Assembly: GCA_045541915.1 (NCBI GenBank)
Contig: JAZQJZ010000040.1
Location: forward strand, 1 to 19,201
Source: RGIG5579 sp045541915
GTDB lineage: Bacteria; Bacillota; Clostridia; Oscillospirales; SIG627
DNA length: 19,201 nt
Direction: 5' to 3'
In this document: positions 13,901 through 19,201 of the stretch, piece by piece
Position numbering within the stretch: position 1 is the stretch's first letter
Layout: every line of letters starts with the position of its first letter
Position numbers and translations under genes: made by a program
The notes under the pieces: model-generated
The model's database searches: none
Told to the model about the DNA's origin: nothing
What the model saw: the letters and a program-made list of their open reading frames with translations, nothing else

Positions 13901-14803
13901 ATGAATGATTTGACACAAAAAACAGGATTTATTGCCCTGGTGGGCAGACCGAATGTGGGGAAAAGCACCCTTTTGAATACCCTTTTGGGAGAAAAGATTG
14001 CGGCGGTTTCCCGGAAACCTCAAACCACACGTACCTCCATTACCGGAATCCTGACCAAAGGAAGCCGTCAGTATGTATTTTTGGATACCCCCGGTGTACA
14101 TAAGCCCAGAACCAAGCTGGGTGATATGATGATGAAATCCGTGGGTACTGCCACCACGGATGTTTGTCTGGTTCTTTTGGTGGTGGAGCCTTTGGCGGAG
14201 ATCCATCCCATTGAACGGGAATTGATGGAAAAATTTGGCAAAATGGGCGTCCCGGTGGTGCTTTTGATCAATAAAACCGATATTTTTACCCCGGAGGATA
14301 TCATTCGAACCATTGATGTGTTTTCCAAGGAGTTTTCGTTCCAGGCGGTGATCCCGCTGTCCGGCAAGACTGGAGACGGTGTGGAGATCATTTTCCAAGA
14401 GGCAGAGCCCTTTTTGGAAGAAGCCGAGTGGTTTTTCCCCTCGGATATGATCACCGATCAGCCGGAACGTACCATTGCCGCCGAAATCATTCGGGAAAAG
14501 CTCTTGAAACTTCTGGATAAGGAGATCCCCCATGGCATTGCTGTTGTGATTGAGGATTTTAAGGAATCGGAAAAGCTGATCGATATTCGTGCCGAAATTT
14601 ACTGTGAAAAAGCAAGTCATAAAAAGATCATCATCGGAAAAGACGGTGCCATGCTGAAAAAGGTAGGAAGCTTTGCAAGAGAAGATCTGGAAGCGTTCCT
14701 GGGAATCCATGTGAACATTAACCTTTGGGTCAAGGTCAAGGAGAATTGGAGAGACAGCGATTCGCTCTTAAACTCCCTTGGCTTCCGCTTGAACGATAAA
14801 TGA
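13901..14803 (+). CDS. era: GTPase Era
   Basis: 300 residues, the normal Era length. GTPase boxes: G1 GRPNVGKST (15-23), G2 region QTTRTS (41-46), G3 DTPG (62-65) and G4 NKTD (124-127). The C-terminal KH domain (about 205-285) includes IIIGKDGAMLKKVG. Era binds the 3' end of 16S rRNA and acts in assembly of the small ribosomal subunit. The dgkA and cdd genes often found before era in Firmicutes are missing. The stop overlaps the recO start as ATGA. Confidence 0.97.
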   Translation: MNDLTQKTGFIALVGRPNVGKSTLLNTLLGEKIAAVSRKPQTTRTSITGILTKGSRQYVFLDTPGVHKPRTKLGDMMMKSVGTATTDVCLVLLVVEPLAEIHPIERELMEKFGKMGVPVVLLINKTDIFTPEDIIRTIDVFSKEFSFQAVIPLSGKTGDGVEIIFQEAEPFLEEAEWFFPSDMITDQPERTIAAEIIREKLLKLLDKEIPHGIAVVIEDFKESEKLIDIRAEIYCEKASHKKIIIGKDGAMLKKVGSFAREDLEAFLGIHVNINLWVKVKENWRDSDSLLNSLGFRLNDK

Positions 14804-15591
14804 TCAAAACCGTCAAAGGCTTGGTTCTTCGCAGTGTAAAATACGGCGAAAGCGATAAGCTTATTACTGCACTGACGGAAGAAGGAAAGGTGTTTTTCAA
14901 GGCGCGGGGCATTCGCAGCATCACCAGCAAAAATGCGGCGGGATGTGCAGCCTTTGTCTATTCGGAATTTGTGCTGGATACCAGAGGGGATAAGTGCTAT
15001 CTTCGAAAAGCCATTCCGCTTTATTCCACCGTTCGCACCGGCGCTGATCTTTTGTCTTTGGCGCTGGCCTCGTACCTTGCTGAATTGGCAGAGGATACCG
15101 CCAGAGATGCAGAAACCGGCCGAATGGTTCTTCGCCTTGTGATGAATGCGCTTTATCTTATTTCCAAGGAAGATCGGCCGATGGATTGGATCAAAAGCGT
15201 ATTTGAAATGCGCCTTTTGGCGGCAAACGGCTTGATGCCGCGTTTGGAGGAATGCTCCTTGTGTGAAAAAAATGCCTGGAACTTTCCTTCTTTATTTTTC
15301 CGTTTGAACGAAGGGGATCTGGTTTGCCCGGATTGTATCAGCTCTTTTGATACCAATTTTCTCCGTGTCTCCGGTGAGGTTCTTGCTCTCTGCCGCCACA
15401 GTGTGGAAAGCAGTGAGGAAAAGGCGTATGCTCTGAAGGTCCCGGAGGAGCATTTACGCGCTTTTTCCCGTTTCACGGAGCGATATCTTCTCTGTCAGAT
15501 GGAGCGCGGATATAAAACGCTTGATTTTTATCGGGAAACAAAAAAACTTTCCGGTCAAAACATAAAGGAAGAAATTGATGAAACCATTTGA
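14800..15591 (+). CDS. recO: DNA repair protein RecO
   Basis: 263 residues. The N-terminal OB fold (1-80, KGLVLRSVKYGESDKLITAL) is followed by the helical domain and a four-Cys zinc site (Cys152, Cys155, Cys176, Cys179; CSLC and CPDC). RecO anneals SSB-coated single strands and helps RecR load RecA in gap repair. It starts inside the era stop and its last 14 bases overlap the mutS2 start, so it is tightly bound into the operon. Confidence 0.95.
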   Translation: MIKTVKGLVLRSVKYGESDKLITALTEEGKVFFKARGIRSITSKNAAGCAAFVYSEFVLDTRGDKCYLRKAIPLYSTVRTGADLLSLALASYLAELAEDTARDAETGRMVLRLVMNALYLISKEDRPMDWIKSVFEMRLLAANGLMPRLEECSLCEKNAWNFPSLFFRLNEGDLVCPDCISSFDTNFLRVSGEVLALCRHSVESSEEKAYALKVPEEHLRAFSRFTERYLLCQMERGYKTLDFYRETKKLSGQNIKEEIDETI

Positions 15592-17956
15592 AAAAGCGGT
15601 GGGAATTTTAGAATACGATAAAATTCTTGCGCTTCTGGCTTCCCAGTGCTCTGTGGAAGCAGGAAAAGAAAAAATTTTAACCCTGCGTCCCGAGCGGGAT
15701 GTGGATCGGGTGATCTTTCTGCAAAAGGAAACTGCCATTGCCAAAAAGGTTTCCGCGGTCAAGGGAAATCCCCCTCTTTCTGCCCATCCGGCACTGCCGG
15801 AGATTTTGGATCGAGCAGAAAAAGGCGCTGTATTAAACCCCTCGGAGCTTCTGCGCATTGGGTCTATGCTTCGCAGCGTGGAGCTTGCTTATCATTACGG
15901 TGAAAACCTGGAGGGCGAGGATGAAGCCTTGGGGCATATTTTTCGCCGACTTCTTCCTGAAAGAGGCCTGGAAAAAGAGATCCACCGCTGTATTCTTTCC
16001 GAGGAGACCCTGGCAGATGATGCCTCTCCGGCACTTTTGGCTATCCGCAGAAAAATGACAAACTGTGCCGCCCGGATCCGGGAATCTCTGCAGCATTATA
16101 TTTCCGGCGCTTACGGTACTTATTTGCAAGAGAATATCATTACCTTCCGGAATTCTCGCTACGTGATTCCGGTAAAAAGCGAATATAAAAATGAAATCCG
16201 GGGCCTTGTGCATGATACCAGTGCCAGCGGGGCCACCGTTTTCATAGAGCCGGCATCGGTTGTGGAATTAAACAACCAGATCAAGCTTTTGGAAGGGGAG
16301 GAACGGGATGAGATCGAACGAATCCTCTCGGTTCTTTCTCAACAGGTTTCGGCTTTTTCCGATGCGCTTCGGCTGGATTTTTACAATGTGGTGGAGCTGT
16401 CCATCATTTTTGCCCGTGCCGAATTGGCGGTGAAAATGGACGCTTCCCAGCCCCAGATTTCCCGAAACGGCGTTTTGGAATTGGAACGGGCGCGTCACCC
16501 TCTTTTGGATCCTAAAAGCGTGGTTCCCATTTCCTTGAGCCTGGGAAAAAGCTTCCAGACCCTTGTGATCACCGGCCCCAATACCGGCGGTAAAACTGTA
16601 ACCTTGAAAACCGTGGGACTGCTTTCTATGATGGCACAAACCGGAATGCAGATTCCGGCAGATCAGGCAGTGCTTCCGGTATATCCGGATATTCTGGCAG
16701 ACATTGGGGATGAGCAGAGCATCGAGCAGTCTCTTTCCACCTTCTCTGCCCACATTGTAAATATCATTTCCATGCTGGACAATGCCACCTCCGGCGCTCT
16801 GATGCTATTTGATGAATTGGGAAGCGGTACCGACCCGGTGGAAGGCGCCGCCTTGGCCGAGGCCATTTTGGAAACGGTACGGGCAAAAGGGGTAAAATGC
16901 GCCGCTACTACCCATTATGCAGAACTGAAGACCTATGCGCTGGAAACTCCCGGAGTGGAAAATGCCTCCTGCGAATTTGATATTTCCACCTTAAAACCCA
17001 CCTATCGACTGATCATCGGCACCCCCGGGCGATCCAATGCCTTCCTAATCTCCCGCCGTTTGGGCCTGGAGGAGAGCATCATCCAAAAGGCGGAGAATCT
17101 GGTGAAGGCGGAAAATCGCCGCTTTGAAACGGTGGTTGGAAAGCTGGAAGAAGAACGGGTGGCCATGGAAAAGGATCGCGAAGAAGCGCAAAAGCTTCTT
17201 TTGGAAGCCCGTGAAATGCAGGAAAATGCCCTAAAAGAGAGAGAGGGGCTTCTGGCGGGTGCGGAAAAGGAAATGGAACGCGCCAAAAAAGAAGCGCTTC
17301 GCTTGGTGAAAAGCGCCCGTGCACTGTCGGATTCCACCATTGAAAAACTGGAGGAAATGCAGAAAAAGGCCTTACGCAACCAAGCCCAGGAGGACTTGGA
17401 GGAAGAGCGGAGAAAGCTTCGCCTTACCCTGCGCGGAGCCGAGGATGACATTGCTTCTAAAATGGTTCGCGCCGAAGAAAAGGAAGAGAATTATACCCTT
17501 CCCAGACCCTTGAAGATAGGGGATCAGGTGCTCATTGCCAAGGTGGGAAAGGAAGGCGTGGTAGAAAAGCTGCAAGGCCAGGAGGCCACTGTTTTAACCG
17601 GAAACCTCCGAATGAAAACACCCATCTTTTCGCTCCGTTTGATTACCGATCTGAAAAAGGGTCAAAAAGGACCGAAAAAGGGAAGTGTATCTTCCTCTCC
17701 CAGGGCGCATATTTCCAATTCTGTGGATGTAAGAGGTCTGGTCACCGACGATGCCTGGTTTGTGGTGGATAAGTATCTGGACGATGTGATCCTCACTGGT
17801 TTCGAAAGCGTGACGGTCATTCACGGAAAGGGAACCGGAGCTTTAAAAGCAGGTCTCTGGCGATATTTCAAAAAGGATTCCCGCATTCGTTCTTTCAGGC
17901 TTGGTCTATACGGAGAAGGGGACGGCGGCGTTACCATTTTGGAAATGAAAAAATGA
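15578..17956 (+). CDS. mutS2: MutS2 ATPase with Smr domain
   Basis: 792 residues from the ATG at 15578 (AAAGGAA at 15564-15570, seven bases upstream); a TTG one codon earlier is the less likely start. The core/clamp region is followed by Walker A GPNTGGKT (333-340) and Walker B MLFDELGSGTDP (Asp412, Glu413). A long charged coiled coil (about 500-640) leads to a KOW-like segment and a C-terminal Smr nuclease domain (about 715-792) with DVRG and HGKGTG (749-754). MutS2 lacks the mismatch-recognition domain of MutS. It is linked to suppression of recombination and, in Bacillus, to rescue of collided ribosomes. It ends the operon. Confidence 0.96.
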   Translation: MKPFEKAVGILEYDKILALLASQCSVEAGKEKILTLRPERDVDRVIFLQKETAIAKKVSAVKGNPPLSAHPALPEILDRAEKGAVLNPSELLRIGSMLRSVELAYHYGENLEGEDEALGHIFRRLLPERGLEKEIHRCILSEETLADDASPALLAIRRKMTNCAARIRESLQHYISGAYGTYLQENIITFRNSRYVIPVKSEYKNEIRGLVHDTSASGATVFIEPASVVELNNQIKLLEGEERDEIERILSVLSQQVSAFSDALRLDFYNVVELSIIFARAELAVKMDASQPQISRNGVLELERARHPLLDPKSVVPISLSLGKSFQTLVITGPNTGGKTVTLKTVGLLSMMAQTGMQIPADQAVLPVYPDILADIGDEQSIEQSLSTFSAHIVNIISMLDNATSGALMLFDELGSGTDPVEGAALAEAILETVRAKGVKCAATTHYAELKTYALETPGVENASCEFDISTLKPTYRLIIGTPGRSNAFLISRRLGLEESIIQKAENLVKAENRRFETVVGKLEEERVAMEKDREEAQKLLLEAREMQENALKEREGLLAGAEKEMERAKKEALRLVKSARALSDSTIEKLEEMQKKALRNQAQEDLEEERRKLRLTLRGAEDDIASKMVRAEEKEENYTLPRPLKIGDQVLIAKVGKEGVVEKLQGQEATVLTGNLRMKTPIFSLRLITDLKKGQKGPKKGSVSSSPRAHISNSVDVRGLVTDDAWFVVDKYLDDVILTGFESVTVIHGKGTGALKAGLWRYFKKDSRIRSFRLGLYGEGDGGVTILEMKK

Positions 17957-17971
17957 ACATTTTGTAAACAT

Positions 17972-18005
17972 TGAGATCGGCAGATCTTTTGATTTGCCGA
18001 TCTCA
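17972..18005 (+). terminator. Hairpin after mutS2, probable terminator
   Basis: TGAGATCGGCA (17972-17982) pairs perfectly with TGCCGATCTCA (17995-18005) around a 12-base loop. The tail TATTATATATAG is A/T-rich but lacks a clean T-run. The following stretch to 18133 is very A+T-rich, with no convincing gene. Confidence 0.6.
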
Positions 18006-18133
18006 TATTATATATAGTGTATATAATAAAAAGGAAAGGAGTGAGGAAAAAGCAAATTCAAAAACGGAAAAAAGGAAAGTTTTTTTAAAAATGAATAAAA
18101 TATTGCTTAATTTTTAAAAAATATGGAACAATA

Positions 18134-18163
18134 TTGACAAAGCGAATTTTCTTGACTTATAAT
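18134..18163 (+). promoter_or_regulatory. Promoter of the SleB-type hydrolase gene
   Basis: TTGACA (18134-18139), 18 bases and TATAAT (18158-18163), about 48 bases before the start at 18212. The TTG of this -35 box can also be read as an in-frame start, but it has no ribosome binding site. Confidence 0.8.
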
Positions 18164-18211
18164 CACCAGCGGTTTTTCAACAATTTTAAAAAAAGCAAAA
18201 TTGGAGTTTCT

Positions 18212-18955
18212 ATGACAAGAAAAATTGTAGGGCTCACCGGAGTGATTTCGGCCCTTTCGGTGAGTGTGGCAATGGTTCTTTCGCTCTTGACATTCCAGTG
18301 GAATTTTTCAGTTCCGTCGCTCCATTTTGAATTGTCAAAGCAAGAAACCACCGTCCAAACAGATAACGCAAAAGAGCTTGAGAAAAAGGATCAGCCAAAA
18401 GACCCTTCTGCTCTGGAAGCGGTTCCCACCAATGTATCCGGATTGAACAAAGCGGCTCTTTCCAATGCTTTGTACGGAGTGGCATCGGAGGAAGAGGAAA
18501 AAGCCAGTACGCTCACATCCCTTGTGCTTTCCTCCCATCTTTCCTCGGATGAACTGGGAACCTTCCCCATTACTTATACCCTTTCTGCCGAAGAATATGA
18601 AATGCTTCTGTTCTGCGTGGAGTTTGAGACTCGCAGTGGAAGTTTGGAACACAAGGCTCTCATCGCCCAGGTGATCATGAATCGGGTTCAGGGAGAAAAG
18701 TTCCCCTTTACCGTCAAAGAGGTATTGACCGCTCCCGGTCAGTTTGATGTGATGCCAGGATATGACCAGCGTGGAGAATGGACTCCCTCCGAGGTCACAA
18801 AGGCAGCTGTTGATCTGGTGCTCAGCGGTGTGAGCCCCGACTATGCTCAGGGCGCCCGGTATTTTTGCAATCCCTATATCGTGGGAGAAGGGAACTGGTT
18901 CGATTGCAGTCTGGAGCTGATCTGCGAAATCGAAGGTCATCGCTTTTACCGCTAA
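18212..18955 (+). CDS. SleB-type cell wall hydrolase (Hydrolase_2), membrane-anchored or secreted
   Basis: 247 residues from the ATG at 18212, preceded by TTGGAG six bases upstream. Residues 6-30 (GLTGVISALSVSVAMVLSLL) are a signal peptide or anchor. A variable Glu/Lys-rich linker follows to about residue 125. The C-terminal 115 residues are the Hydrolase_2 domain: CVEFETRSGSLEHKALIAQV with the catalytic Glu in the early helix, VIMNRV, FPFTVKEVL and ARYFCNP. This family includes SleB, a lytic transglycosylase that breaks the spore cortex at germination, and also general wall hydrolases. There is no neighbouring ypeB, so a germination role is not proven. It has its own promoter and a strong terminator. 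Confidence 0.87.
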   Translation: MTRKIVGLTGVISALSVSVAMVLSLLTFQWNFSVPSLHFELSKQETTVQTDNAKELEKKDQPKDPSALEAVPTNVSGLNKAALSNALYGVASEEEEKASTLTSLVLSSHLSSDELGTFPITYTLSAEEYEMLLFCVEFETRSGSLEHKALIAQVIMNRVQGEKFPFTVKEVLTAPGQFDVMPGYDQRGEWTPSEVTKAAVDLVLSGVSPDYAQGARYFCNPYIVGEGNWFDCSLELICEIEGHRFYR

Positions 18956-18957
18956 CG

Positions 18958-18990
18958 AAAAAGAGACAGTTTTTCTGTCTCTTTTTTTCT
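18958..18990 (+). terminator. Strong terminator after the SleB-type gene
   Basis: AAAAAGAGACAG (18958-18969) pairs with CTGTCTCTTTTT (18975-18986) around a five-T loop, with a T-run at the 3' side. Confidence 0.92.
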
Positions 18991-19075
18991 TTTAGTGGCT
19001 TTAGCCAGTTGAGGACGGAACGTCCGAAACAAAAGAACCACCCGCTATGCGGGTGCGCGTCAGGGGTTATACCAA

Positions 19076-19139
19076 AAAATTCTCCTCGGTGGTACAATAA
19101 GGTTGTTCAAGTCGTAGAGTACAACGAAAGGAGAATTTT
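19076..19139 (+). promoter_or_regulatory. Leader hairpin that can hide the transposase ribosome binding site
   Basis: AAAATTCTCCT (19076-19086) is the exact reverse complement of AGGAGAATTTT (19129-19139), which contains the AAGGAG site and ends at the start codon. Pairing in the transcript would block translation, a control known for IS200. Confidence 0.75.
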
Positions 19140-19201
19140 ATGGCGAATCGCACAAATAGTTTAGCACACACAAAATGGTTATGCAAGTACCACATTGTAA
19201 T
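19140..19201 (+). CDS. tnpA: IS200-type Y1 transposase TnpA, first 20 residues only
   Basis: The frame from 19140 gives MANRTNSLAHTKWLCKYHIV before the window ends. SLAHTKWLCKYHIVF is the typical N-terminus of IS200 TnpA, a small HUH single-strand transposase. AAGGAG (19128-19133) lies six bases before the start. The catalytic HUH motif and Tyr would be downstream of the window. Confidence 0.9.
   Translation, partial: MANRTNSLAHTKWLCKYHIV

Larger units (their letters stand above)
19031..19201 (+). mobile_element. Left end of an IS200-type (IS200/IS605 family) insertion sequence, cut by the window end
   Basis: The subterminal hairpin CACCCGC-TAT-GCGGGTG (19039-19055) is the kind of structure a Y1 transposase binds at the left end. 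The exact left boundary is not visible; it lies between the terminator of the upstream gene (18990) and this hairpin. A leader hairpin and the transposase start follow. Elements of this family move as single strands and leave no terminal inverted repeats or target duplications. Confidence 0.8.

Noticed and set aside
13385..14710. Long reverse-strand frame of 441 codons
   Set aside because: It lies opposite ybeY and era, both with full family motifs; His- and Phe-rich composition is typical of an antisense shadow.
18031..18120. Tiny reading frames (8-15 codons) after AAGGAG in the AT-rich gap behind mutS2
   Set aside because: Spacing to the start codons is poor and the products are simple Lys/Phe-rich strings; nothing supports translation.
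18134..18211. N-terminal extension of 26 residues of the SleB-type protein starting at TTG
   Set aside because: The TTG is part of the -35 box TTGACA and has no ribosome binding site; the ATG at 18212 has one and begins right before the signal segment.

Overview
The window looks like a chromosome segment from an endospore-forming member of the Clostridia (Firmicutes). The evidence is the gene content: yqfC and yqfD, a YlbJ-like protein, a SleB-type hydrolase, an AbrB/SpoVT-type regulator and a PheB-type ACT protein sit around the conserved block phoH-ybeY-era-recO-mutS2. Strong AGGAG ribosome binding sites and TTGACA/TATAAT-like promoters fit this. No species can be named from the sequence alone.

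Left edge (1-3000): the end of an integrated element. Two consecutive tyrosine recombinase genes, the first cut by the window edge, are joined by a ribosome binding site lying in the end of the first. Then come a reverse-strand AT-rich gene for a small membrane-anchored protein, two reverse-strand terminators, an intact tRNA-Pro(UGG) and, 160 bases further on, the 5' half of a second, different tRNA-Pro(UGG) that breaks off just after the anticodon loop. The tRNA 3' ends face the recombinases. This could be an integration scar with a replacement tRNA, or simply a decayed duplicate.

Middle (3000-10970): an AbrB-type regulator (-); a one-base-overlapping pair of a soluble DUF2156 (phosphatidylglycerol lysyltransferase C-terminal-like) protein and an M20 amidohydrolase (+); a PheB-like ACT protein (-); a membrane-anchored GH25 lysozyme with two SH3 repeats, followed by a PnuC-type transporter (+). 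Next is a 440-base gene-free stretch (8418-8858) holding an unusual array of short three-base-loop hairpins separated by AGTGATATT or its reverse complement. Three reverse-strand genes follow: a UxuB-like short-chain dehydrogenase, a 71-residue cysteine-rich protein and the YlbJ-like membrane protein.

Right (10976-19201): a tightly packed forward-strand run yqfC-yqfD-phoH-ybeY-era-recO-mutS2, mostly with overlapping stops and starts. It joins sporulation functions to 16S rRNA maturation, ribosome assembly, recombination repair and ribosome/DNA quality control. A hairpin follows mutS2, then a separately promoted SleB-type cell wall hydrolase with a strong terminator. The window ends in the left end and first codons of an IS200-type transposase whose ribosome binding site can be locked in a hairpin.

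The most unusual items are the hairpin array at 8477-8679, the tRNA-Pro pair beside the recombinases, and the recombinase whose N-terminal arm-binding domain appears repeated at its C-terminus.
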